From Sternotherus odoratus (Eukaryota; Chordata; Testudines; Kinosternidae), in NCBI GenBank assembly GCA_032164245.1, contig JAVMKO010000006.1:2433001-2497000 (forward strand): a stretch of DNA of 64,000 bases. Reading direction: 5' to 3'. The position numbers and the translations under genes were made by a program. The notes under the pieces are model-generated. The model was given only the letters and a program-made list of their open reading frames with translations, was not told the DNA's origin and did no database searches. Each line of letters begins with the position of its first letter. Position 1 is the first letter of the stretch. This document shows, in pieces, positions 31,985-44,885 of this stretch.

Positions 31985-33675
31985 GAAGAACATAGGAACG
32001 TCTGTACTGGGTCAGACCAACGGTCCATCTAGCCCAGTATCCTGTCTTTCAACAGTGGCCAATGCCAGGTGCCCCTGAGGGAATGAACAGAACAGGGAAT
32101 CGTCAAGTGATCCATCCCCTATCGCCTATTCCCAGCCTCTGGCAATCAGAGGCAAGAGACACCATCCCTGCCCATCCTAGGTAATATCCGTTGATGGACC
32201 TATCTTCCATTAATCTATCTACCTCCCTTCTGAACCCCGTTACAGTACTGGCCTTCACAACACTCTGGCAAGGAGTTCCAGAGGCTGATGTGCGTTAAGT
32301 GAAAAAATACTTTGTGTTTGTTTTAAACCTGTTACCTGTTTTCATTTGGTGGCTCCTTGTTCTTGTATTATGAGAAGGAATAAATAACACTTCCTTATTT
32401 ACTTTCTCCACACCAGTCATTATTTTATAGACCTCAATCATATCCCCCCTTAGTTGTCTCTTGTCCAAGCTGAAAAGTCCCAGTCTTATTAATCTCTCCT
32501 CATTCTATACCCCTAATCCTTTTTGTTGTCCTTTTTTGAACCTTTTCCAATTCCAATACATCTTTTTTGAGATGGGGCAACTGCATCTGTGTTGCACAAA
32601 TCTGTTCTTTCCTTGGAGGCCTCTCCCAATTACCTTCCAAGAACAGGCAAAAGACTCAAGGTAACCTGAACAAAAAGGGGTTTATTTGCTAGCAAATAGG
32701 GGATCAGGGGAATACAACTCCAAAGTCTGAAAAGCCCACGAACACGGGGTGGGCAAAACATATATACAGAATACAAATATGTAAGCACCCAATCACATTA
32801 CAGAGAGTCACAGCTACATACAGTCAATAATCATATGCCACATACATGCTTGTACACAGATTCAAACATTACCATGTGGCTACCAGCCGTTAGTTCCCGC
32901 TCTTTCTGTAACACAAGCATGACAGACATTGTTCCAAAGTAAGGCATGAGCTGCCAGGCCTATGTGCAAGCTCAGCCTCTGATTATGGCTACATGCCCAC
33001 CCAGCTGACAGACTCCATTTTAAGACAAAACTCCATCTTGCATTACATATTACATAACTATTAACCCCGCAGTTGCCGCAAGGATAACGCATCTTATACA
33101 CTATATAATTAAACTCTTGTTAAGCTCCTATTTCCATAGCAGTTAACTAGAAACAGGCAGCTAACATTACAGAGTAAGTAATCAACACATACCATTTTCA
33201 TATTTGTACTACATCTGCACGCAGAATTCAAGGGTTAGACGCACCATGGATTCACGCAGAGGCAATATGATATTTTCGGTCTTATTCTCTATCCCTTTCT
33301 TGATGATTCCCAACATTCTGTTCGCTTTTTTTGACTGCCTCTGCACATTGAGTGGATGTTTTCAGAGAACTATCCACAATGACTCCAAGATTTCTTGCTT
33401 GAGTGGTAACAGCTAATTTAGACCCCATCCTTTTATATGTACAGTTGGGATGATGTTTTCCAATGTGCATTACTTTGCATTTATCAACATTAAATTTAAT
33501 ATGCCATTTTGTTTCCCAGTCACCCAGTTTTGAGAGATCCTTTTACCTCTCTCCATTCTGAAAACTGACCATTTATTCCTACCCTTTGTTTCCTGTCTTT
33601 TAAGCAGTTACTGATCCATGAGAGGACCTTCCCTCTTATCCCATGACTGCTTATTTTGCTTGCGATGGGGCTACA
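31985..33675 (-). mobile_element. CR1 LINE, minus strand, split by an LTR
   Basis: The string GTACTGGGTCAGACCAACGG and following text match the antisense reading of turtle CR1. Segments such as CAACATTCTGTTCGCTTTTT (near 33313) continue it on the other side of the insertion. An internal deletion removes part of the reverse-transcriptase region near 33540. No intact open frame remains. Confidence 0.85.
32590..33213 (-). mobile_element. Solo LTR inserted in CR1
   Basis: It runs from TGTTGCACAAATC to TTTGTACTACA with TCTG on both sides (32586-32589 and 33214-33217). Removing it with one TCTG restores continuous CR1 wording (CATCTGCACGCAG), which confirms the ends. A minus-strand AATAAA near 32680 gives leftward orientation. 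Confidence 0.8.
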
Positions 33676-35559
33676 GTAAATCAAACAAGCAAAATGCAGC
33701 ATATATCAGATTGCTATGTTGTTGTTAATGTAGCTGCACACTGTACCTGATATCACACTGTATTTAAAGGACATGCATCCACCCAGCTATTTAAATATTC
33801 CTCTCTGGTACATACTTTCCCTTGAGCCAGGCAAGCCCAGCTCCTCCTGCCATTCTGAAGACTGAATGAAACCCCATGTCATGGTATGTCTGCCAAGTAC
33901 ATAAGAATGAATTTTCCTCCAGCGCTGGGCTGCTTTCCTCTACCTTCGGAGTGATCTGCAATTAAGGTAGCGGAGTTGTTTGCATAATCTGATTTGTGCA
34001 AAAGCACATATAGCCACTTTCATTCTGGATGTGAGCAAATTAACTGGTGTCACGTCGTTCCCAAAGAGCGAGATTGAATATACTGGCCGTGTGTTCTTTG
34101 CATCATTCCTCTGCTTCGCCAGCAGCACCCTGGAGCAGAGAGCTCCAGGGAATAGTCCCCAGCCAGCTATTTCGCCGCTGGCGATGGGTGTGGGACTAGG
34201 CGACAGGCACTGCATGGCCAGCCTGTCATAGAGGCTTTTCCTTCCCAAATGTTTCGTTTTCAGTCCACTTGGGAAATGCCAACAAAGAAGGCAGAAAAAA
34301 ATAATTAACTCCTGCTTCTGGCACTCAGGGTGACCTTCACTCCACACACACAAAGCCCTGTGTGACCAGCACACCTGGCCAGCAGCTGTGACAGCAAACC
34401 CACATTCCAACCCCTAGGCAGGACAGAAATATAGCGGGAGAGTGTAGGGGAATATGACCCTCGGGGAACGGTAACTGGCTGGGAGATCAGGTCTGGAGAA
34501 TGCCACGTGGAGGAGAAGACGGGCTGTGGGGGGGGAGAGATCCCAGAGGAACGTGCTTTGGGGGAAAGGAATATGATACGGTGAATGGAGGCCTGAGAGC
34601 ATCGTCCCACAGGGACAGCAAACATAGGTGCTTTGTGGGGAAGCTATGCCTGCCTACGGCTTCCATTATGGACAATATTTGGGACCAGATGGCCCATTGG
34701 ACTGCTCCTGTCTGGCACCTTTACATCCCTATGCAAACTCCAAAGAACTACAGGGAATCTGTACAGGTGGATTTAAGGTAAGGAGCTAATGTTGAGTGCA
34801 CATTTCAGACTCGCACAATGGAGCCAGGAGTGAGAGAGAGCCAGGAACACGCTGTGCACCACAGGGAAGAATAAGGGAACAGAGAAATGAGCAATTTCAA
34901 CCTCAACAGCTGTGAGGATTTTCAGTGTGGCAAAGATAGAATTAGGGAGACCCAGTGTCTCTTCCCAAGACTGGGGGTTTTGTTAGCCTCTTGCTTTCAT
35001 TACAGTTAAGGAAACAACAACACTTCTCTCAAACACTGGCATTTCTCTCAAACACTGGCACGTAAGCCACTGGCAGCATATGGCCCAAACCAGCTGAAGG
35101 AAAGGAATACTCCAACAATTGTCAAAACGGAGGCTCTCCACCACGGAAATATTTATCACGATTACTCCTACATGTCTTTGAAATCAGGGTGGAAGCTCTT
35201 GCAAATTGTAGCAATTTATTGCCAACCAGCCTCCCTCTCTTTTCTCTTTAACTCTTTATTAAGAAGATTTAGATTAATTGCATCGCAACAGAATATCCAG
35301 GTCAAATACTGCAACAATTCAAACTGCACTCCCCTGAGGAGAGATTTCAATGGTGTCTCTAGGAATCAGGATTGCACGCTAAGAAACGGACTCTCTGCTC
35401 AGGGCAGCTTATGGTTCCCTCACCCTGGATTCCTCACTGCAAACAGTCCTCTAGCAGCACACTGCCGCACAGGTCTACTGCCGCATGCTTTATTTACAAT
35501 GTAAATACAAGTGCTTGTGTCCTGCTCTCTAAAGCACAGCGATACTGAATATTGTAGCA
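33676..35559. other. Unassigned stretch of about 1.9 kb
   Basis: A 156-codon minus-strand frame (33940-34410) has no recognisable motif and ordinary composition. A small direct duplication TTCTCTCAAACACTGGCA lies near 35025-35060. No element ends were found. Confidence 0.4.
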
Positions 35560-36105
35560 TATTCAAATTTCTGCTGCGGAAGTGAAGAAACAGATTGACA
35601 GAGCCAGAAGAGTACCCAGAAGTCACCTATTACAGGAAAGGCCCCAACAAAGAAAGTAACAGAATGCCACTAGCCGTCACCTACCACCCCCCAACTAAAA
35701 CCTCCCCAGCGCATCATCAAAGATCTACAACCTATCCTGAAAGACGATCCCTCAGTCTAAAGACCTTGGGAGACAGGCCAGTCCTCACTTACAGACAGCC
35801 CCCCAACCTGAAGCAAATACTCACCAGCAACCACACAACAAAAACACTAACCCAGGTACTATCCTTGCAACAAAGCCCGGTGCCAACTCTGTCCCCATAT
35901 CTATTCAAGTGACACCATCATAGGACCTAATCACATCAGCTACGCCATCAGGGGCTCGTTCACCTGCACATCTTCCGATGTGATATATGCCATCATGTGC
36001 CAGCAATGTCCCTCTGCCATGTACATTGGCCAAACCAGACAGTCTCTATGCAAAAGAATAAATGGACACAAATCTGACATCAAGAACTATAATATTCAAA
36101 AAACA
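35560..36105 (+). pseudogene. Penelope-like retrotransposon remnant with GIY-YIG endonuclease
   Basis: The plus strand encodes a decayed polyprotein C-terminus. RQPPNLKQIL near 35805 matches the linker region before the endonuclease. VIYAIMCQQCPSAMYIGQT (about 35980-36035) then RINGHKSDI give the GIY-YIG nuclease core with its cysteine pair, typical of Penelope-like elements. At least one frameshift separates the two parts. The reverse-transcriptase region is missing. The element continues after an insertion at about 36606. Confidence 0.75.
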
Positions 36106-36605
36106 GTAAGAGTTGGGAGATTTCGGGGGAACCTGGGCCCACCCTCTACTCCGGGTTCCAGCCTAGAGGCCTGTGGATTGCAGCTGTCTAGAGTGCCTCC
36201 TGGAACAGCTGTGTGACAGCTACAACTCCCTGGACTACTTCCCCATGGCCTCCTCCCAATACCTTCTTTATCCTCACCACAGGACCTTCCTCCTGGTGTC
36301 TGATAACGCTTGTACTCCTCAGTCCTCCAAACAGAACGTCCTCTTACTCCCAGCTCCTCGCACGCACACCTCACTGACTGAAGCAAGGTCCTTTGTTAAA
36401 TCAGGTGTCCTGATTAGCCTTAATTGGTTCTAGCCACTTCCCAAATGGCTACAGGTGTCTTTATTAGATTGCATGCCTTAACTGGTTCTAGAAAGTTCTT
36501 GAGAGTTCTGGAATAGCCCATGTTATCTTACCCAGGGAAAAGGGACCTGCTTAACCTGGGACTAATGTATCTACCTTCAGCCACTCTCCTGTAGCCATCT
36601 AACCC
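36106..36605 (-). mobile_element. Probable LTR inserted in the Penelope-like element
   Basis: The 500-bp block ends CATCTAACCCTGTCACA, so on the minus strand it starts TGTGACAGGG, a common LTR start. It separates the endonuclease region from the Penelope 3' tail. The other end and a target-site duplication could not be fixed. Confidence 0.45.
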
Positions 36606-36752
36606 TGTCACAATATATATCTATATATAATCTTCCTACAGTATGTTCCACTCTATGCATCTGAGGAAGTGGGTTCTAGCCCACAAAAGCGGATGCCCTA
36701 ATAAATTGGTTAGTCTGTAAGGTGCCACAAGGACTCCTCGTTCTTTTTGTGA
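36606..36752 (+). mobile_element. Penelope-like element 3' tail
   Basis: TATGTTCCACTCTATGCATC, then GAGGAAGTGGGTTCTAGCCC and GTGCCACAAGGACTCCTCGT, is the tail shared by turtle Penelope-like copies. The same words recur in both orientations at 44567-44885. Confidence 0.75.
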
Positions 36753-38920
36753 AATTTCTGTGGCAATGTCAGGTAACATCGAAAGCAGAGTTTCGCACTG
36801 ACTCAGATGTGAGCAGGACTCATAGACACAGCAGGGTGTTCCCCGTCATCCCTCCATGGACGTTCCTGATGAGCAGGGAGAACTGGAACACACCCCACAT
36901 CCTCCGGGGTCACTAGCCTCCAGGTGCTGGCTCCACTCCCCCAGCCACAGGGCCTGGAGAAGAGACCCTGCAGGGAAGGGCCAGCCAGAGACAGAAATGG
37001 CAGGAGCAACTCAAGCCAGGACTGACTGGGGGCCACTTGTTTTGTAACTGGGATTAAAAACCAAAGGAAATTAGACTACAAAGTAAACTTACTCTGCCAT
37101 ACATAGGAGATCCTAACTTTACATACTGATAGTCCCGCTTTGTGCAGTCAGACACATACATGTATGTTCTGGAGCTTGGAAAGAGCCAAAGGGTTGCCTG
37201 GAAGCAAGGACCTGACTCTGGAATGGTTTCCAAGTCTCCAGTCTAGGAAGCAGAACTCAGACCACTCTTCAGTCTGTCTCTCTCATCACCATCATTCTTC
37301 TTGCCATCCTGTGTCAGGACCTGTCATCACCGGGCGCACGGTAGCTATTGCAGGGCACACACTGTTATCAAATTTGTTCCATTTGATGAATCTCAGATTC
37401 TTGTTTCTGATTTTTCAAACGGGTGAAAGATGGCTGCGTACAGATCTGGTTTAGGAAACAGACACAACCTGCTTCTCACGCGAGAAACCAGGTCAGCTGT
37501 CGAAAACCGCAACCCGAGTTGGACGGTAGGAGGGAAGGAATCGCTTCCTTGAGCACTGCAAGACCTTGGCCCAAACTCGAGGGAGAACGCCTCCAAGTAC
37601 ACACTTACCAGAGAAAAAATAAAACTAGTTTCCCTTGGAATGTGCTCAGCCATAACACTTCACCACAAACCCTGCCTCCATTAGAGTCACTGATAACACT
37701 ACAGTTGTCACACAGGGCCCGGTTTGGGCAACTGCAGGAGAAATGACTAACCCACTCCCTAAAGAGGTGCACGTCTGATGCAAACAGGAATCAATATGCC
37801 ACCTATTGTGGCTGTGAGGCACCCCTCCTGTTTGATCCCCCCTAGCAATTCCCTCAAACAACAGCAGGAATGGTCCACGTTGAATCTGTGCCCAGTGTCC
37901 ATTCCTCCCTTCTTTGCAGAGACAGAACCCAGCCCTACTGAAAATAGAAGAATACACACTGGAGTAAGTGTGAATTCTGCCTGAGTGCAAACTGCGAGGT
38001 GGCACCCCAAAAAGAGTCCTTTGCCTGCATCCAAAGGAGGGCTAGCCTTACGCTGTACTGCACTCTGAAGTGAACACAACTGGACTCTGCCATGTTTTGC
38101 TGAAATATGGATCAGCAAATGCATTTCAAACTTGTAGGCTGAGATTGTCAAAGCTGTCTAAAGGATGTGGACTCCTGGCTATTCCTTTTAATCAGGACTG
38201 AACATCAATTGCAGCTCTGGAAATCCCTGCTGTACAGTTCAGTGCAGTATACCAGCTTCAACAAGCTGCCTGAAAATGCTTCAAGTATTGGAGCCAGGAA
38301 AGCTTCCATTTGAACTCCATCCTTTTCTGTTGCAACTTGTGATTCACTGCTTGATCATTCCTATGACCGCATTATTATTCTGTACAATCTCCTCAGCTTT
38401 TTATGCTTTAGCAATGACCTTATGATAGTAAATTAAGCCTACAGAAATGGCATTTGTAATTAATCTATTTCCATAAGATTAGCATGTCAAATGTCACAGG
38501 GATACATATTACATTCCTTTGCAGCTTAAAATCCTTTTGTCTGATTTCCATTAAAACTGGAAAAGTCTCATCAGCAAGTAAACAGCCTGACATGAATTGT
38601 AAAACAGATCCCCACACTGACATCCAGATGAGTCAGTCTTTGCTGTTCTACACAGGCCCATAATGAAAAGCTGGATTATTGTTATGTGAAAGTTCTGAAG
38701 CAAATCCCTGCCAAAGAACCAACTCCCATCCCTCGCCACCTCCCTGGGATCTATAATTTCAAACAAAGAGTGGAACTTGGCAGAAATTTCTGGCATAGAC
38801 AGCTGTCGACAAAGACCTGGGTTAGGGGTGTATCCACCTTGTCGAAAGTGACAGTCATGTGATACTATCTCTATCACATGACTCAGCAATTTATCATACC
38901 TCTTTCCAGCATCACCTAGC
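36753..38920. other. Unassigned stretch of about 2.2 kb
   Basis: Several short open frames, none with recognisable domains or splice-site support. No repeat ends found. Confidence 0.4.
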
Positions 38921-38925
38921 ATCAC

Positions 38926-39102
38926 AGGGATAGCCAATTATTTTGTGTCAAGGTCCACATTTCTTGGTCAAGGTATAGTTAAGGTCCAAACTCAAAAAAA
39001 AAGTGAATAACAGAAGAAATAAATAAAAATATGTCAGGATCTGTTTAATGGTGTCTGGTGATCTGAATTTGGTCCACAGCCCACCTATTAACTACCCCAC
39101 TG
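38926..39102. mobile_element. Possible hAT-like fragment
   Basis: It starts CAGGGATAGCCAATTA and ends with TGAATTTGGTCCACAGCCCA and CTACCCCACTG, whose inverse resembles the start. Phrases such as TTTCTTGGTCAAGG are common in turtle hAT copies. No target-site duplication was found. Confidence 0.35.
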
Positions 39103-39182
39103 AAGAGGCTCTAAACAAGGTCTGGTACATTGTACTGTGCCCTCTATATACAGAGACAGTCTCGGCCCTGCAGGTTTATCCC

Positions 39183-39265
39183 CATTTTAGGGATGGGAGC
39201 TGAGGCACAGAGAGATGAAGTGACTTGACCAAGGACAAGCAGTAGTTCTGGCAAAGCCCGGAGCT
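39183..39265 (-). mobile_element. MIR-like SINE core, minus strand
   Basis: GAGCTGAGGCACAGAGAG and AGTGACTTGACCAAGG are the antisense of the conserved MIR core. Confidence 0.6.
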
Positions 39266-42200
39266 GCACCCATATCTCCTGAGCTCATATCTCCTGCACC
39301 CATATCCCCTGCTCAGCACGCCGCTGGGAGAGGCCCCTTGCCAGAGCCTCTGAGGAGATCGTGACTGGATGCCCCAGGCCTGGCATGCCAGGAGTGCAGC
39401 GTTCAGGCTTGTGCCTCATCCAGACACAGGTCCTCCAGAGGAGAGGGAGTCTCTGGGTGCCCCACCATTGGGCACTCAGACAAAACTAGTCGCAATCTTG
39501 CCCAGAGAGCATGGCTTGTGGGCTGCAGGCTGGCAGTATTCCCTGGGTAGTGCATCAACTCAGACCAGACGTGATGGCTGCTGGGATCCTGGCACAGACA
39601 ATGTCCCCGCTGAAAGCACATTGTCAGGCATACTCAGCCCCTAAAGAAAAACCGGCATAAGGGAATGAAAGCGAACTGTGACCTGGTTGGGGAGGGAGGG
39701 AAACCCCTGGCCCCAGTCCTTTCCCAAAACTGGTCTCAGTCCCACTCCCCAAGGTGCTTTGCCAAGCTGGTGCAGTGGGGTAGGCAACCCGATGGATGTG
39801 CTTTCAAACAGTCTTTTCCAGGTCACCGACTGACATAAGCTGTCAAAGCGCAAGCAAGGAGGGTTTTAAGATTATGCTGTTTCATATGGATCTGTAACAC
39901 TCATCCCACTGGCATGGTTCACATTAACTGCTAAGCCCTTAAAGTCACCGACAAGCAGATGACAATTGACAAAGCCCACCATTTATTTCAACATTTTAAA
40001 ATGTCAGCCAGTTAAATTAGATTTCTAAAATTATCTGTCCCAGCTGGTAAACAAGACCAATGGCAAGCGAGCCATGTCCCAGACACATTCTTCTCCCTGC
40101 CCTCTATTGTTGAACCTGTAGCTTGCTGCCTATGGCCGTGAAAACTCCCACTGGGGTGGAGGAGGGTGGAGCCTCCAAAAACGACAGGAAGACTCAAATG
40201 TGCTCCACATTTCGTGCACACAAGTCTATACTATGGGGACAAGCCTATGTCTTGCTGCCTTTAATAGCTGGTACTTGGCTGCAGGCACAAATCAGGGGGT
40301 AGATGCAGTGAGTCAGACGTGTGCCCACAATTCATTTAAAGGGCAAGAAACGTTGTGTGTCAGCAAGAGGAAGAGACCAGCCTTCAATCTGTTGAACATT
40401 GACCCCCACATACACACCATGTCTCGAAATGTTAGAAAAGAGTTGGGGGCACAATCTTGGGATCTGGTCATGCAGCTGTTTGCTGCTATGACATGTGACT
40501 CTCGGGAAGGCTACATGTTCATGTAAAGTAGGTTTGGGCTACAAAAAGCCTGTGTCAAAAAGGAGGAGCTGAACGCATAATTATTTACCACACATTATCC
40601 TGAGGCAAGAGCACAATTTACGAGGGAAAATGGATTGTATATTGTAAAGGCAGCTTTAACTTCTAATCAGCTGGGAATGCACACTGCTGAAAAGACATTA
40701 GCTTGCTTGGACAGCGGTCCCTGTGTGCAGAATAGTTCCAGGGGCCCTGACTCACAGCGTCGGTGTAGACCGACCAGTGCAATTCCACTGCTTCAATTGC
40801 AGGCCTGCCCAGCAGCCACCCTGAGGTTTGGGGCCGGTATTCATCTTCTTGTAACCGTCTGGTTCTCCATCATTTTTGCTGAAGAGGCAAACAACAGAAA
40901 AAATTAAGTCTGCTGTTCCATGCATGGAGATCTCATTGGGTCATGTCCCACTGGCCATACTGGTGGAACAAGTCCTGAGTAAAGCAAGCAGGATTGTCCT
41001 AATAAGGTCTACATGCATGCAAAACACTCCCAAACAATCAGACTTAATATACAGTATGATTCACTTCAACAAAAATGGAAGGGGGGACGGGTGAGGATAA
41101 AGGAGAACTGTCACTCACTTTTTGTTGGAAATTGTTCCTGTCAATAAGAAACATATTGGTGTTATTTTACATATCTGATGTCAGCGTTGGTAGATTGGTA
41201 CAAAAATACAAGATTATCACTTCAGATCGGAGTTGGGATAGATCCAGGTTCTCTATCCCAGTTCTCCATCCAGAGTCAGTCCAACAGAGAAAGATCAAAT
41301 TCTTCTCCACTACTTCCATGTAAACCGTTGACTTCACTGATCTGGAACTAAAGCAGCTTTGGCCCAGTATTTGTAGACTTCTTCCTGTTTCTCCTTCGAT
41401 TCACTGCTGTCTCTCAGAAACCACGCTCCATTACAGGATCTCCTACTGAAATATTTGTGCTTGTCCAGAATAGGGGTGGTTCTGAAGACTTGATTTAATT
41501 ACTCAATCTATTGCCCTGAGCTCCCACTGAAAAGCTCATTTAGATGACAGGAAAAACCCCCATCAGATTGAATGTGCTGGTTACACACCACACCAGGAAA
41601 CCGCTAGTAGAATCTAAGCAGTGATTGTGTATGCTACGAAGTTACAGTACACAGTAGTGTAAGGACTTTCATTTACTGCAACCAGCCCAAGCTGTATTGC
41701 ATTTCAGCTCTTCTTAGCATCTGATATTAGGAACTGACAAGATAATGGAATGGAGAGAGTTTTCAGAGCTCATTTACACGAGATGTGAGAAGGGTCAGTT
41801 TCCTAAGTAATGAGGCACTGTGTGGTTTTGCCCCTAAATCATTTTCAACTCAGCTCTGTCTCCTGAAGCTTGGGCGAATCAGTATAATCACTAACCTTTC
41901 CCACCCCTCCACTGACCTTGCAGAAAAGAAAGAAAAGGAAAGTGATAGGATGCTGGGGGGGATTTTTAAGCAAGAGTCAGTCTTTGACGCGAGTATAAAA
42001 CCCAGGAGCTACAAACTTCTGAGACTTTGTAGATAAAAAATCTTGTACGTGTAGGCAGCGCAAGGTCTTTCTTTCTTTCATCCAACTTTCTACTGTTTCT
42101 TTAGACTGCTACTAGACTGCCTGGCTCTTCCTTCACTTCTGATCAAGTCACAGGCCCCTAACTTTCTTCCTGTGAAGTTCCAGTAAGTCATTCCTCACTA

Positions 42201-44566
42201 CTGAAATGGCTGAGCAGGGGAATAAAGAAATGAGATGCTGACTCAGGAAAAGTAGGGGACCTACAGACCGAAATCTCACTCACAACATAGAGGAAAACTT
42301 TTCTAAGCAAAACCCACAAGTGACACCATTGCAGGAAATATGAGCAATATTTAAGTGAAGCCACCTTATCAGGTTTGGTCACCTCATTATCAGGAGCTAA
42401 TGGACACAACCACAAGGAGTTCCCTGTGAGTGTGATTTGTAGCCATTTTGACAGGTCAGATTCACGGCCCACAGACTGATTGGTCCTATAATCTTGTTCC
42501 TGCAGAGGGACTCAGATACAGTGGACTTCACAGCTTAAATGTTCATGCCAGTATGTCTTTAGAGTGACCCAATGCCATTTTGACAACCCCATAGGGTGGA
42601 ATGGAGTGCCTGGCCCAGCAATAACCACCAGCTCTCATCACGTCAGCATTCCCCTTGTCCAAAGGCTCTCTCCCTCCGAGTGCTCGCCAGCTAGACCAGA
42701 ATAGCGCTCAACTCCGAGTAGAGACCAGCCCTGCTCGTGCTGGATGGAGAACTCTGTCTTCTCCCCAGACATCTGCACTGAAAGTAGTCCCCAGTTTGGA
42801 CTTGCCAGCGTAGTCCCCAGTTTGGACTTGCCAGCACCAAAGAGTTGCTCATCAAGTTGTAATTGTCTTGGGTCACCAGCATCCTCAGCACAACCCCCCC
42901 CCGCCCCCCCGACACACCAAGAGGAACTCCCGTCCAAGCCGACCAGAGCTCCAGCGTTGGGACAAGTTTCTTCCATAGTGCTGCAGCCATTGCTCTCCCT
43001 CCTGGGCCCTCTGGAGAACTCACTGCCCCTGGCCACTGGACGTGGTCCTAGCTCCCATGTGGGGCTTGCTCAGGGACGTTCCAAAGCCACTGGTCTCCGG
43101 AGCCATGTGTCATTGGAATGGCAGCAGGGACGTGCCAAACCCTCCAGACTCCTCTGCAACACGCAGCCCTGCCAGCCTGGACTAAGTGGTCGGTCACATC
43201 TCAGGCTCGCATGCCTGGTGGCCTTCCTTCTCCGCTGGAATTCTGACCACTGCCCTCTCTGCTCCTCAGAGCAAACACCTACTTGAGACTGTAGATGCCA
43301 AACACATTTTGAACGGATGTCAGCCGTGGCACCTTCCTCAATTGTCCAAAACCTCCCCTAACTTCTCTTGTATTGAAGGACGCTGGCAGCCTTCGTGCAT
43401 GGCTCAGCTGCCCCCATTCGAGCTGGGAAAATACCTTGAAATGAGAATGCAAGAGTGAACAAGACCTTAGAGAGAACAGCTGCTAGTGTCTCGAGATCAC
43501 CCTTCACAAGACAAATCCTGAATCGCCTCAGAAAGAATACGCCGGGGTTAAGAGGACTCTGAGTTCCTGAAGCTTAGGCCCTGTTGTAATTTATACATTA
43601 CAGCCACAAGGTTTTCTAGGTAGCTGCTGTCTTGGAGGTGATCCACCTTGGGGGTTCATAAATACCTTTGTTCCTCTGCAGTCCTCTGCATTTCAAAGAC
43701 TCTTTTGATGTTAAATAAAAACAACAGAGCACGTACAGGGACTTGCGGGGTTTCCTTGCTGGGGTCTGCAGCCCTTAAAAAGCTGCAGCAGTACAAGCTG
43801 GTAACTAATCAAAGGAAAACAAAGTCACCGACTTTTATTAAATATTTTATTACACAACTTTTAACTATTTCACCTGCTCAAGGAGCCCCCGGTTTCCCTT
43901 TTCCTGGGGACGGCTGGGCCGGACCAGGTGCGGGCAGAGCAAAAGGAAGGGTGAGGTCCGTCAGTGCAGAGCTAATGGGGATGTTCCTTTTATGCCACAG
44001 TTTAAAGTCCTGTTCAGGTTTCTCTTAGGCAGACAATTACAGCTGGCTTGAATAAACACCACTGGCCTCTTTAAACGCTCCTCCTGCCAGCATCTCCCCG
44101 CACAGCCTCACAAACCCCCCCTCCGGCTGAGCCACACAGCCACGGACACAGATGGCTCAAAAAGCTTCAAAGGAAAACAGCAGCTAGATTCTGCCTCATT
44201 TGCAGGGGCAGAACCAGCCCTCTCCTCCTTCACGCCCTGGCAGGCAGAGCTTCGCTCACCTTCTGCACTGCTGCTCCAAGCAGGGGAGGATATTCTTGCC
44301 CAAATCCATCCATCTGACAGCGCTGTCCCGCACCTGTTAGCCAGGGCCAGCTCAGGGTCATCCACCAGCCATCCCGCAGTGGCTCGGGGAAAGTGTGTGT
44401 GTGTGTGGGGGGGGATTACTGACCCTTCGGCAGCTCCACTGCGACAAACAGGACAAGACGATAGGCATGATGCTGTCATTGTCAGAGTGCCGAAGAGGGA
44501 ACCGGGACACACAGGTTCTACTTGGGCCTGGCACTAATCCCATGGGAGCCTCTCTGGGCCTCAGTT
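39266..44566. other. Long unassigned stretch of 5.3 kb
   Basis: No gene is supported. The longest frame (42744-43286, 180 codons, Ser/Pro/Leu-rich) lacks motifs and splice context. A perfect 26-bp tandem duplication (GTAGTCCCCAGTTTGGACTT plus six bases) lies at 42784-42835. An AT-rich patch near 43840-43860 with minus-strand AATAAA-like words could be the end of an unrecognised LTR. Confidence 0.4.
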
Positions 44567-44885
44567 TTCAGAGGCGTAGCTGTGTTAGTCTGTATCCACA
44601 AAAGAACGAGGAGTACTTGTGGCACAGAGAGACTAACAAATGTATTTGGGCATAAGCTTTCGTGGGCTAAAATCCACTTCATCAGATGCATAGAGTGGAA
44701 CATACAATAAAAAGATATAACTGCAAAAAAAAAATTTCCTCCTGCTGATGATAGCTCACCTTAATTAATGAGCCTCTTACAGTTGGTATGGCAACCCCAT
44801 CTTTTCATGTTCTCTGTATATATATCTTCCTACTGCATCTTCCACTCTATACATCTGAGGAAGTGGGTTTTAGCCCACAAAGTTA
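44567..44885. mobile_element. Two Penelope-like 3' ends facing each other
   Basis: The first part (44567-44705) is the antisense tail: GAGGCGTAGCTGTGTTAGTC, CTCGTTCTTTT reversed, then CACTTCATCAGATGCATAGA. The second (about 44815-44885) is the sense tail: CTTCCACTCTATACATCTGA then GGAAGTGGGTTTTAGCCCAC. About 110 bp of AT-rich sequence separates them. Penelope-like elements often carry inverted partial copies of themselves, which fits this arrangement. Confidence 0.7.

Noticed and set aside
33940..34410. 156-codon minus-strand frame
   Set aside because: No domain or family resemblance, no nearby exon signals.
42744..43286. 180-codon plus-strand frame
   Set aside because: Low-complexity Ser/Pro/Leu composition, no domain, no splice or promoter context; it overlaps open frames on the other strand.
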